Shown here one piece after another: positions 7,853-16,189 of a stretch of 19,742 nucleotides of DNA. This DNA comes from MGBC114844 sp910585855 (lineage in GTDB: Bacteria > Bacillota > Clostridia > Lachnospirales > Lachnospiraceae), in contig CBFFYP010000080.1 in NCBI GenBank assembly GCA_965646165.1, positions 1 through 19,742 on the forward strand. Reading direction: 5' to 3'. A model generated the notes under the pieces. That model had not been told where the DNA came from. It saw only the letters and a list, made by a program, of their open reading frames with translations, and made no database searches. Each line of letters opens with the position of its first letter. Within the stretch, counting starts at the first letter, position 1. A program made the position numbers and the translations under genes.

Positions 7853-9745
7853 TTACCGAATCCCAAACTTTTTCATATGCCGCCAAAGTGTTGCCTTACT
7901 AATCCCCAAAGCCTCCGCCGTCTTTTCCCGATTCCCTCCATAAATTTGAAGCAATTCCCTAATTCGCTCTGCTTCCTTATTTTTCACCTCTCCTACCTCA
8001 AACTTATCCCTATTCTGCACAGAATTTTCACTTTTCTCTAACTCTGTTTTTTTAGAATACAATTCTTCTAAAAGCTCCCTTACAAAAATTTCATCCAACG
8101 AACGAGAAGTTGCTGTAAGAATCATTCTTTCACAAAAACTATCCACCTGAAGCAAATTCCCTTCCCATAAATAATTCCAAAGCACCTGTTTTGCACCATT
8201 TGTAAGCACATGATATCGCCCATAACGCTCATTACACTCCCGAATCGTATCCTCCAATTTTCTTACTAAATCTTCCGACCGCATCCGAAGCGGCGGTATT
8301 TCCAATTCCAACCCGGAAAGAAGATAATAGAACTCTCCGTCTAATTTCTTCTTTCTCCTTAACTCCGCCAATGAATGTTCTACCGTCACCATAATCCGTA
8401 CATCCAACTTCGAGCCCAATTTTGTTCGTATTCCAAAACAGCTTTTATAACGAATCAGCTCACAAAGCCGCTCCTGATTTGCTGCTGTCAGATATTCTGC
8501 CTCCTGAATCAACAAAGTACCTCCCTGTGCCAAAACAACTGCTCCTTGTTCACCAAAAAGCAAATTTTTTTGTTCTTCATCAGAAACGCCTCTCCCAGAT
8601 ACCGCCAAAAACGGTCCACTGCTACGGCTGCTGCTGTTATGCATACTTTCTGCCAACATCCTTTTCTCCGTTCCTGCCTCCCCGATCAGTACAACCGGTC
8701 GTTCCGATATAGCATACTGCTTTGCCCGCTGTACACATCTCTTCATAAGCGGCGATTGCTGCAGCAAATCGGAAAACTGCGTAAAAGGAGGCAGTTTTAT
8801 CTGTTCTTTCTTCTCACACTCTCTCTTTTCCGGCACTCTCTGCTGTTTTGCTCTATGACAAGTCAAAATCCCCCCATCCACTTGATTTTCTACAAGAACT
8901 GGTGCTAATGCAGCAAATATCGAAACCCGATTCCACTCTACAAAAGTCAGATATTCCTTTCCTTCTTCAAGCACCTGACGAATTCCGGTTTCTTCTATGC
9001 CAGATACCACCTGCTGTATCGGCTGATCTTTTAACTCTTCTCTTGTCTTCCTTATCATACTTTCAAATACCTGATTGACAGCAATAATCTTTCCGTCTGC
9101 ATTAAAACGCAAAATCCCATTATAAGAATAATCCAATAACGTTTCCATCTGTGCAGCAGACTTTTTCTCTGCATTAATAGCATACTCCATACGCTCAGCA
9201 ATTAAAAAAGCCTGCCGCAGCGACTCTTCCGTTGTCGACAAAAAAAGCGAGGGTATGCCGTTTTCCGATGCTACCGCAACAGCTATATCCCCGCCAATAA
9301 TCAAATCTGCCTGTTCTTTTATTGCCAATCGAGTCAAATATTCCAATTCTTCCCCATCACTGACAAAATAAGTCCGTAGCTCAATTTGAAACAATTCATT
9401 AAAATAAGACATATCACAAAACATATTACGAAAGCCAACTACTGCAATCACTGGTTTTGCCTTCTTTATAATCTGCTTTGCACGCATAATTAATAATGCC
9501 ATCTCCTGCGCAGTCAGCACAATCTCCACTACAGGAATATCCGTCTGCTGTTTAATTAAAGACGCCTGCAGTCCTCTGGCAATCAAAATAGATGCTCCCG
9601 CTGCAATCAGCTGCTGTGCTTCTGCCACAGCAGTTTCTGTACTCACTACCCGCATATCCCAGATTTCATACTTTTTTTCCTGCAAAATATTATGTGCCTG
9701 ATAAAGCATTTCATCCTTTGGTACTAATAAAGCAATCTTTCCCAT
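7853..9745 (-). CDS. PrpR_N-PAS-AAA+-Fis-HTH regulator with a degenerate AAA+ domain
   Basis: A 630-residue cytosolic regulator built like a sigma-54 activator: a PrpR N-terminal-type sensor (about 1-190), a PAS domain (about 195-300), an AAA+ region (about 325-500) and an intact Fis-type helix-turn-helix (592-630, GGNREKTAEALGISKATLWR). The AAA+ core is damaged at almost every functional site. Walker A is GEAGTEKR (355-362) instead of GESGTGKE. The GAFTGA sigma-54 contact loop is absent, since LLFGEQGAVVLAQGG jumps straight to Walker B. Walker B reads TLLIQEAE, with Gln in place of Asp. The arginine-finger segment reads DGEFYYLLS rather than the usual FREDLYYRL. It should still bind DNA and an effector, but probably neither hydrolyses ATP nor opens sigma-54 promoters. 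It lies inside the galactarate locus, so that regulon is its likely target. Confidence 0.85.
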   Translation of the reverse strand: MGKIALLVPKDEMLYQAHNILQEKKYEIWDMRVVSTETAVAEAQQLIAAGASILIARGLQASLIKQQTDIPVVEIVLTAQEMALLIMRAKQIIKKAKPVIAVVGFRNMFCDMSYFNELFQIELRTYFVSDGEELEYLTRLAIKEQADLIIGGDIAVAVASENGIPSLFLSTTEESLRQAFLIAERMEYAINAEKKSAAQMETLLDYSYNGILRFNADGKIIAVNQVFESMIRKTREELKDQPIQQVVSGIEETGIRQVLEEGKEYLTFVEWNRVSIFAALAPVLVENQVDGGILTCHRAKQQRVPEKRECEKKEQIKLPPFTQFSDLLQQSPLMKRCVQRAKQYAISERPVVLIGEAGTEKRMLAESMHNSSSRSSGPFLAVSGRGVSDEEQKNLLFGEQGAVVLAQGGTLLIQEAEYLTAANQERLCELIRYKSCFGIRTKLGSKLDVRIMVTVEHSLAELRRKKKLDGEFYYLLSGLELEIPPLRMRSEDLVRKLEDTIRECNERYGRYHVLTNGAKQVLWNYLWEGNLLQVDSFCERMILTATSRSLDEIFVRELLEELYSKKTELEKSENSVQNRDKFEVGEVKNKEAERIRELLQIYGGNREKTAEALGISKATLWRHMKKFGIR

Positions 9746-9775
9746 TTATAAATCCTTTCTATCCTAATAAATTTT

Positions 9776-9803
9776 CTTATAACAGGGGGCATTTTTTTCC
9801 AAA
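9776..9803 (-). promoter_or_regulatory. Possible promoter of the PrpR/PAS regulator
   Basis: On the minus strand an extended -10 TGTTATAAG (-10 at 9776-9781) is followed by a short leader with AGAAAGGA before the ATG at 9745. The -35 is poor (TTTGGA, about 16 bases away). The promoter would begin just outside element E3. Confidence 0.35.
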
Positions 9804-9805
9804 AA

Positions 9806-9968
9806 GGACGCTAAAATCCAAAGGAAGGTCTATGCAGGATCATCATTTCCCGTCGGCACTTAGGTGCTGTGTTGCTGTATTTTAGCACCTTATGTGTCCG
9901 CTATGAAAATAAGAAATGCTAAGCACAAGCGGACTCAGAATAGACCTTCCTTCCGATTCCAGCCGTCC
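9806..9968. repeat. Palindromic element E3 (long copy)
   Basis: The arms of about 28 bases run from GGACGCTAAAATCC to GATTCCAGCCGTCC; both carry AAGGAAGGTCTA. Inside are a module starting ATCATTTCCCGTCGGCACTTAG, a hairpin AGGTGCT (9862-9868) with AGCACCT (9884-9890), and a GTGTCCGCTATG segment shared with E4 and E5. It ends 6 bases from the garD stop codon. Confidence 0.9.
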
Positions 9969-9974
9969 TCCCTC

Positions 9975-11492
9975 CTAGGTAATCGGTGTCGGATTAAAAA
10001 TACACATATCATTATGAAACCCATATTGATCACTATAAGGCTTTTTCAAACCACTTGCTACATCCAAAATCATATCAAAAATTTCCTCTCCCACATCTTG
10101 AATAGTTGCTTCTCCAGTAACCACAGCACCTGCAGAAATATCGATCAAGTCAAACCAATGTGCCTTCATCTCCTTACGACTGCATACCTTAATCACCGGG
10201 CTTATCGCCAATCCATAAGGTGTTCCACGTCCAGTCATAAATACCTGAAGTCCAATTCCACTGGCAACCTGACTTGGACCGCATACAATATCACTAGCTG
10301 GAGTAGCAGCATAAATTAATCCGTGTTTTGTTGGCTTTTCTGCCGGAGAAAGAACCTCTACAATCGGGCTGCTTCCGCTCTTTGCAATACTTCCCATTGC
10401 TTTTTCCACAATATTAGAAAGACCACCTGCCTTATTTCCGGGCGTTGGATTGGCATCTCTTCCTACACCGCCCTCCGCTAAATATTTATCATACCATTTC
10501 ATCTCTTCTACCAATCGATCTCTTGTATGTGCATCAACACAACGGGCTGCCAGCATCTGTACTCCATCTCTTACCTCTGTCACTTCACTAAACATCACGG
10601 TTGCACCACCACGCACCAACAAATCGGCTGCATATCCTGCACTTGGATTTACTGAAATTCCAGAAAACGCATCACTGCCGCCGCATTGCATACCAATCAA
10701 TAATTCACTTAATGGCAGTTCCTCTCTATGACGTTTATTTAATTTTTGCAGTTTCTTTTCTGCCATTTCAAAAATTGCCTGCATCATCGCATCATGTCCT
10801 GCATAATCTTGCAGCGTCAAAACATTTTCTTTTGTAATATCCTCCTGCGGCAGTACATAGGAATAAGTCAGCTTTTCACATCCCAGTCCTACTACCATAA
10901 TCTCACCGCCAAAATTAGGATGACGAATAATGTTTGTAATGGCACGAATCGGGATCTCTGCTAATGGTGCATGAATGGCTACTCCACATCCATAAGGATG
11001 AGTAACAGCTACAATATCATCTACATTTGGATATTTTGGCAGCAGTTCCTTTTTCATCTGTTCTACTGCTACCTGAAGTACTCCCGCTGCACATTGAACT
11101 GTTGTTACAATTCCAAGCAAATTTCTAGTTCCGGCTGGTCCTGTCTGATTGCGATATCCCATCCAGGTTGTTCTTTTTGGCATGGGTAGATTTTCCATCT
11201 CTACTAAATTTGTACCATATTCCAGATGATCGAGTGATGGACTCTCTGGAAGTTCCAGCATATGTTCATTGATCCAATCTCCTTTTCGAATCTCATGAAT
11301 TGCATATCCTAATACCACTCCATAGCGGATAATCTCTTTCCCTGCTGAAATATCACACAGTGCAATTTTATGTGCCTGTGGAATATCCTGATTTGCTGTT
11401 AAATCTTCTGTAATCCTTGTTCCGGCTTTTATATCCTGTACTGCTACAGCTACATTATCCTTTTCTTTTATTTTTACATATAAACGAGCCAT
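9975..11492 (-). CDS. garD: Galactarate dehydratase (UxaA/GarD family)
   Basis: A 505-residue cytosolic lyase that removes water from galactarate to give 5-keto-4-deoxy-D-glucarate. Residues 1-90 form the SAF-type N-terminal domain; the rest is the UxaA/GarD catalytic domain, with conserved Cys/His stretches HPYGCGVAIH, GLGCEKLT, GMQCGGSDAFSG and NKAGGLSNIVEKAMGSIAKSG. The length lies close to both E. coli GarD and the related altronate dehydratase UxaA. Galactarate is preferred because garR, a glycerate kinase and a CdaR-type regulator surround the gene, and no altronate-pathway oxidoreductase is present. AAGGAG lies 6 bases before the ATG. It follows the GH28 gene by 33 bases, so the two are surely cotranscribed. 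Palindromic element E3 begins 6 bases past its stop. Confidence 0.88.
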   Translation of the reverse strand: MARLYVKIKEKDNVAVAVQDIKAGTRITEDLTANQDIPQAHKIALCDISAGKEIIRYGVVLGYAIHEIRKGDWINEHMLELPESPSLDHLEYGTNLVEMENLPMPKRTTWMGYRNQTGPAGTRNLLGIVTTVQCAAGVLQVAVEQMKKELLPKYPNVDDIVAVTHPYGCGVAIHAPLAEIPIRAITNIIRHPNFGGEIMVVGLGCEKLTYSYVLPQEDITKENVLTLQDYAGHDAMMQAIFEMAEKKLQKLNKRHREELPLSELLIGMQCGGSDAFSGISVNPSAGYAADLLVRGGATVMFSEVTEVRDGVQMLAARCVDAHTRDRLVEEMKWYDKYLAEGGVGRDANPTPGNKAGGLSNIVEKAMGSIAKSGSSPIVEVLSPAEKPTKHGLIYAATPASDIVCGPSQVASGIGLQVFMTGRGTPYGLAISPVIKVCSRKEMKAHWFDLIDISAGAVVTGEATIQDVGEEIFDMILDVASGLKKPYSDQYGFHNDMCIFNPTPIT

Positions 11493-11525
11493 ATCATTTC
11501 TCCTTCTTTACTTTAATCGAATTTT

Positions 11526-13580
11526 TTAAATTCCGGCAAAATCTGCTACCCGATTTAAAATATCGATTGCTTCTTGTATTGTTACCAACCGTTCTGGATC
11601 AAAACACCCATCTTTCTCTAATTCCATAAATCCAAAGTAAAGAGATCGTGCCACATTTGTTCCATAATGATTTCCCACTTTTTTGACATCAGCACATACA
11701 GGCATTGTACTAGAAGCATTTCGATAATTTATGCCACATGCCTGCATAGCAACTGTAGCCATCTCCTGTCGTGTTATATAACCTTCTGGAAGAAATTGTC
11801 CATCTATTGTCCGTGCTAAAAATCCCTTTTTCACTGCAATTTGTAATGCTTCTTCCAATGAGTTGGAAAATCCAACATTTGCCAAAGGCATCAACATCTC
11901 TGCAAGCTGCTGTCTGGTAATCTTTTCTTTCATTAAAACAGACGTTTCTTTTTTTAACATTCCTCTGCAAATCAATCTCTGCTGTTTTTCACTAAACAAT
12001 TTTATATCCTGTTGTTCTAAAATCAAATAATTACAACTGTTCTGTGACTCACCCTCTTGATTTTCTGCCCGAACCGACAGATATACTGCATTTTCAGGCA
12101 CTAAAAACTGTTTTCCTTTTCCGCTCTCATTCCATGTAATTCCATCCCAAGAGGTTTGCCAATAATATTGATACACTTCCTCTTCTTTAAAGCCTTCTGC
12201 AGTAGCTGTTACAACAGTTCCTTTTATTGGTACTCCAAGTATTCGAACATTCCATGGACGTGGAAACCGTTTTCCATTGATTACCACATATTCCATCGCT
12301 GGATTTTTCCAATTTCTGCTATATAATAATTGCTGCACCCCATCAATTTGAATATTGCGTAAAACCAATCCCTGAATCGGTACTTCCTCAAAAGCCTCCA
12401 AAAAAATTCCATAATCACCCCCATATGCCTTTATATTTTCAATTAAAATATTTTGAAATACTGGCAAATAACAGCCGTTTCTTCCATCCTCATAAAGCAT
12501 CGTTCCATGTACAGCCGCACCATGCACAGAATCAATTACACTATCTGCCAATATGATCTCCTCCACCCGTCCACCCCGTCTGGCATTGCTCTTTAGACGA
12601 AGTGCATAGTTTAAATGAGGACTGCTGAAATAATTATCTACAGCCACTACCCGCCTTATTCCGCCGCTCATCTCACTGCCAAGTGCAATTCCTCCATGTC
12701 CGTCCGCAAATTCATTTTTCTCAATTAACACATTTTCACATGCCTGATTCGCAATTCGTCCATCTCGATCCCGACCTGATTTCAAACTAATACAATCATC
12801 CCCTGTATCAAAACGACAGTGACAAATATACACTCCATTACAGCTTTCCGGATCACAACCATCATTATTCGCCCCATGACTAGACATAATAACCCCATCT
12901 ATTGTAACACTTTTGCAGATAACTGGATTAAGCTGCCACATTGGACTATTTTTCAAAGTTATCCCCTGAATCAGTACCCGCTCACATTGAATCATCTGAA
13001 CAAAATTAGGACGAAGATAGTGTCCCTCTCCAAATCTTCTTTGTTCTATTGGCACTCCATCCTCATTCATCTTCCGCAGCAGTTTTCGATCTGCAAGCTG
13101 CAAATCCGGTCGGTCAGCAGACCATGCCTGTTCTACCTGATGATGCCAATTCCACCAATGCTCTGTATCCGCACCGCCGTCTAACACTCCTTTTCCTGTT
13201 ACTGCAATATCCTTTTCTTTATAGGCATAGAGTAAAGAACTAAAATTATAGCAAGGCGTTGATTCCCAATAAGAAAGCACTAATGGATAATGGCACTCGT
13301 CCGCCTTATTTATAAATAAAAGTATGGTATCCTGACTTTCCAAATGAAGTTCCACTTTACTTTTCATCCGCAATGCTCCAGTATAATAACATCCAGCCGG
13401 AAATACCAATTTTCCCCCACCCAAAGCAGACACCTGATCGATTGCCTGCTGCAAAGATACTGTTTGAACTTGCTCTCTATTTGGAACAACTCCAAACTGC
13501 AGTACAGAATAAGTAGTATCTGGTATCTTTGGTCTTTCTATTTGTTCTAAAATCTCTTCTCGTAACTGTTTCTTATCCAT
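11526..13580 (-). CDS. GH28 polygalacturonase/galacturonidase with C-terminal SLH-like repeats and no signal peptide
   Basis: A 684-residue pectin-type glycosidase hydrolysing galacturonosyl links. The parallel beta-helix GH28 domain (about 20-420) keeps the catalytic set: NNDG (Asp240), GDD (Asp261-Asp262), GHGG (His295) and RLK (328-330). A short beta domain with WQTSWDGITWNESG follows (about 455-520), then S-layer-homology-like repeats (about 552-684: ITRQQLAEM, ITRQEMATVAMQACG, a DVKKVGNHYGTNVARS unit and TIQEAIDIL). The N-terminus is hydrophilic and charged with no signal peptide, so the enzyme is probably intracellular, at odds with the SLH-like repeats. I chose the ATG at 13580, with AAGGAG 7 bases upstream, over an in-frame TTG at 13595 that overlaps this binding site. 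It is likely an exo-acting enzyme on imported oligo-uronides. Confidence 0.88.
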   Translation of the reverse strand: MDKKQLREEILEQIERPKIPDTTYSVLQFGVVPNREQVQTVSLQQAIDQVSALGGGKLVFPAGCYYTGALRMKSKVELHLESQDTILLFINKADECHYPLVLSYWESTPCYNFSSLLYAYKEKDIAVTGKGVLDGGADTEHWWNWHHQVEQAWSADRPDLQLADRKLLRKMNEDGVPIEQRRFGEGHYLRPNFVQMIQCERVLIQGITLKNSPMWQLNPVICKSVTIDGVIMSSHGANNDGCDPESCNGVYICHCRFDTGDDCISLKSGRDRDGRIANQACENVLIEKNEFADGHGGIALGSEMSGGIRRVVAVDNYFSSPHLNYALRLKSNARRGGRVEEIILADSVIDSVHGAAVHGTMLYEDGRNGCYLPVFQNILIENIKAYGGDYGIFLEAFEEVPIQGLVLRNIQIDGVQQLLYSRNWKNPAMEYVVINGKRFPRPWNVRILGVPIKGTVVTATAEGFKEEEVYQYYWQTSWDGITWNESGKGKQFLVPENAVYLSVRAENQEGESQNSCNYLILEQQDIKLFSEKQQRLICRGMLKKETSVLMKEKITRQQLAEMLMPLANVGFSNSLEEALQIAVKKGFLARTIDGQFLPEGYITRQEMATVAMQACGINYRNASSTMPVCADVKKVGNHYGTNVARSLYFGFMELEKDGCFDPERLVTIQEAIDILNRVADFAGI

Positions 13581-13620
13581 GTTTCTCTCCTTCAATCATT
13601 CTGTTTTCCGGTGGAAATAC

Positions 13621-13782
13621 ACAGTCAAAATCCAAAAGAAGGTCTACGCAGGGTCATCATTTCCCATCGGCACTTAGGCATAGTATTGCTGTGTTTTCGT
13701 GCCTTATGTGTCCGCTATGAAAATAGAAAATATTAAGCGAAAGCGGGCTCGGAGTGGACCTTCCTTTGGATTTTAGCGTCCC
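13621..13782. repeat. Palindromic element E4 (long copy)
   Basis: The left arm begins ACAGTCAAAATCC and the right arm ends GGATTTTAGCGTCC. It has the same internal layout as E3, with the internal hairpin AGGCAT (13676-13681) against GTGCCT (13699-13704). It ends 5 bases from the garK stop codon and lies directly upstream of the GH28 ribosome binding site. Confidence 0.9.
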
Positions 13783-13787
13783 CTTCA

Positions 13788-14927
13788 TTACCAAATACAT
13801 GCAATTAATCGAAATACCTGTTCTACCGCAGCAAACAGATTTTTCTTTGTATTCTCTTTTTCCATCGCTTCCTCCTGTGTCTGTACGTTTCGAAGAATCG
13901 GGAAAAAAGCATCAATCCCGTATTGATTGCACACTACGGCATCTTCTGCCACACAGCCAGAAAATGCCAAAACCTTTTTCTGATATTTCTTTGCAAGAGC
14001 CGCTACCCCAATTGGTGCTTTTCCAAATATAGTCTGTCCATCCAGCCTTCCTTCTCCGGTTACTACAAAATCTGCCTCTTTTATATACCTCTCCAGTCCA
14101 ATTTCTTCCAAAACAATCTGAACTCCAGATTCTAACACGGTATTCATATAAGAAAGAAATGCAAATCCCAACCCTCCGGCTGCACCAGTTCCTGCCTGTG
14201 ATGCATCTGCACGCTCCAATTTCTCAGAAGTAAGTAACGCATATCTTTCCAGCCATCGATCCATCTGCTGCACCATATCCTGTGTTGCTCCCTTTTGTGG
14301 ACCAAAAACGACACTGCATCCCTGTTCTCCGCATAATACATTTTTCACATCACAAGCAATACGAAAGCTGCACTCCTTCAGCTCCGGCAGCACGTTATCC
14401 TCTGTAATCACTGCAAGTTCTTCCAATCCCTTTGCCCCAAGCGAAACTTGTCTTCCATCCTGATTTAACATTCCAAATCCTAACGCCTGAAGCATCCCTA
14501 CTCCTCCATCATTTGTTGCACTTCCGCCAATTCCAACAATAAAATGCCGACATCCCCTTCCGATTGCATCCCGAATCACTTCTCCTACTCCATATGTAGT
14601 AGTATTCATAGGATTTCTATCCTGCTTTGCTACAAGCGTAATCCCTGCTGCGCCAGCAATATCAACTATCGCCAATTTTTTTTCTTCTATTACACCATAA
14701 GTACAATTTACTAATTCTCCTAAAGGTCCTGTTACTTTTATCTGTACAAATCTCCCTCCCATTCCAAAAGTCAATGCCTCCACAGTACCTTCCCCTCCAT
14801 CTGCAAGAGGACGTACTATTACTTCTGCATCTGGCAGCACAGAACAAATTCCCTCCCGAACTACCTCTCCTGCCTCTAAAGAAGATAAACTTCCTTTTAA
14901 TGAATCAATCGCTACAACAACCTTCAT
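13788..14927 (-). CDS. garK: Glycerate 2-kinase (GarK/GlxK family)
   Basis: A 379-residue cytosolic kinase that phosphorylates D-glycerate, in this family at carbon 2, feeding 2-phosphoglycerate into glycolysis. It is full length for the GarK/GlxK family and starts with the typical MKVVVAIDSLKGSLSS. Also recognisable are PLADGGEGTVEAL, DIAGAAGI, GIGGSATNDGGVGMLQALG, ASQAGTGAAGGLGFA and VTGEGRLDGQT. The ATG at 14927 has AAGGGAG about 9 bases upstream. It is the first gene of the leftward galactarate run and is divergent from the CdaR-like regulator across 151 bases, so this gap probably holds the operator. No strong -35/-10 pair faces garK, in keeping with an activator-dependent promoter. Confidence 0.92.
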   Translation of the reverse strand: MKVVVAIDSLKGSLSSLEAGEVVREGICSVLPDAEVIVRPLADGGEGTVEALTFGMGGRFVQIKVTGPLGELVNCTYGVIEEKKLAIVDIAGAAGITLVAKQDRNPMNTTTYGVGEVIRDAIGRGCRHFIVGIGGSATNDGGVGMLQALGFGMLNQDGRQVSLGAKGLEELAVITEDNVLPELKECSFRIACDVKNVLCGEQGCSVVFGPQKGATQDMVQQMDRWLERYALLTSEKLERADASQAGTGAAGGLGFAFLSYMNTVLESGVQIVLEEIGLERYIKEADFVVTGEGRLDGQTIFGKAPIGVAALAKKYQKKVLAFSGCVAEDAVVCNQYGIDAFFPILRNVQTQEEAMEKENTKKNLFAAVEQVFRLIACIW

Positions 14928-15018
14928 CCCTCTCAGCTCCCTTTCTAAAACTATCTTTTATAATTTTATCCTATCATTTCTAATTCAAAAAAAATATGTT
15001 ATTTGTACCATAGTTTTA

Positions 15019-15047
15019 TTGAAAAACTTATTATTTTTTATTATAAT
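15019..15047 (+). promoter_or_regulatory. Sigma-A promoter of the CdaR-like regulator
   Basis: There is a -35 TTGAAA (15019-15024), a 17-base spacer and a perfect -10 TATAAT (15042-15047). It is followed by AAAGGGAGG at 15062-15070 and the ATG at 15079. Confidence 0.8.
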
Positions 15048-15078
15048 ATACATATCATTTTAAAGGGAGGTTCTATTC

Positions 15079-16167
15079 ATGCCAAAAATTATTCAGCAAG
15101 CCATTACCCAGCAAATCGTAGAAGCTATTAAAGATGTCTGTGAACACGATATTAATTTTATTGATACAAATGGAATTATCTTTGCCAGTACAAATAAAAA
15201 GCGAATTGGAGACTATCACGAAATTGGAAAATCGGTTGCCCAAACCGGAAAAAGTATAGAAGTAACAACAGATGACAGCTTTGCCGGAACTCAAAAAGGA
15301 GTCAATATCCCATTTATTTATAAAGGAGAAATCACTGCTGTAATAGGAATTACTGGTATCCCGGAAGAAGTCCGAAAATATGCCTATCTCGCCCAAAAGA
15401 TAACAACACTGCTTTTAAGAGAACATGAACTCGACCTCCATGAACATACAAAAAAAACGCAAATCAACCATATGATTCGCTCTATTATTTATCATGATTA
15501 CATAAACCAGGACTACTTCTCCGACTTTCTAAAAAAATACCATATAAACCAGAATACTCTTTATCAAACCATTATTGTAAAATTAAACTCTCACTATAGT
15601 CCATCCAATTTTTCTGCAATAGAAAATCATATTTATTATGCCTTTGAGCAGACTGGTTCGATTTTATATACCTTTAACTATCCCAACGAATATATCTTAT
15701 TAATAGAATCAAACAACCAAAAAAAATGTCTTACTATTCTAAAAAAATTAGCTGATAAAAACACTCCATTCCTTCAAATCGGAGTAGGAAATGCCGCACC
15801 ACTATCCAAACAGCATCAATCCTATCACTGCGCAAAAATTGCCCTGCAAAGCCTATTTGGAACAGAAACCATAGCTATTTTTGATGAATTAGATTTGGAA
15901 CTATTACTGGGAAGTCTAACAAAAGAAACAAAAGAACATTTTCTAAAAAGAACCCTATTATCTCTTTCCAAAAAAGAACAGGAACTTCTAAAAACCTATT
16001 TTGCCAACAATATGTCTTTAAAAAAAACCTGCGAACAACACTATCTGCATAAAAATACACTGCAATACCAATTAGATAAAATAGCAAGAAAAACTGGTTT
16101 TAATCCAAGAAAATTTAAGGAAGCAGTTATCCTTTATATTGCCTTAAAAATAAATGATCCTATCTAA
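15079..16167 (+). CDS. CdaR-like sugar-diacid responsive transcription regulator
   Basis: A 362-residue DNA-binding regulator. Residues about 4-135 form a sugar-diacid recognition domain (Diacid_rec), with DINFIDTNGIIFASTNKKRIGDYHEIG and GVNIPFIYKGEITAVIGITG-type segments. The middle is a less conserved PucR/CdaR-type region. Residues about 295-357 carry the PucR-type helix-turn-helix (SLKKTCEQHYLHKNTLQYQL, then a GFNPRKFKEAV stretch). In E. coli, CdaR activates galactarate and glucarate genes when it binds the diacid or glycerate. Here the gene is divergent from garK and has its own strong promoter, so it is the natural activator of the leftward operon. The start is fixed by AAAGGGAGG 8 bases upstream. 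Confidence 0.88.
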   Translation: MPKIIQQAITQQIVEAIKDVCEHDINFIDTNGIIFASTNKKRIGDYHEIGKSVAQTGKSIEVTTDDSFAGTQKGVNIPFIYKGEITAVIGITGIPEEVRKYAYLAQKITTLLLREHELDLHEHTKKTQINHMIRSIIYHDYINQDYFSDFLKKYHINQNTLYQTIIVKLNSHYSPSNFSAIENHIYYAFEQTGSILYTFNYPNEYILLIESNNQKKCLTILKKLADKNTPFLQIGVGNAAPLSKQHQSYHCAKIALQSLFGTETIAIFDELDLELLLGSLTKETKEHFLKRTLLSLSKKEQELLKTYFANNMSLKKTCEQHYLHKNTLQYQLDKIARKTGFNPRKFKEAVILYIALKINDPI

Positions 16168-16170
16168 TTA

Positions 16171-16187
16171 AGAAGTTCCCCACTTCT
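16171..16187 (+). other. Small hairpin after the CdaR-like gene
   Basis: AGAAGT (16171-16176) pairs with ACTTCT (16182-16187) around a 5-base loop, 3 bases past the stop codon. No T run follows, so it is not a classic terminator. Element E5 begins immediately after it. Confidence 0.4.
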
Positions 16188-16189
16188 AA

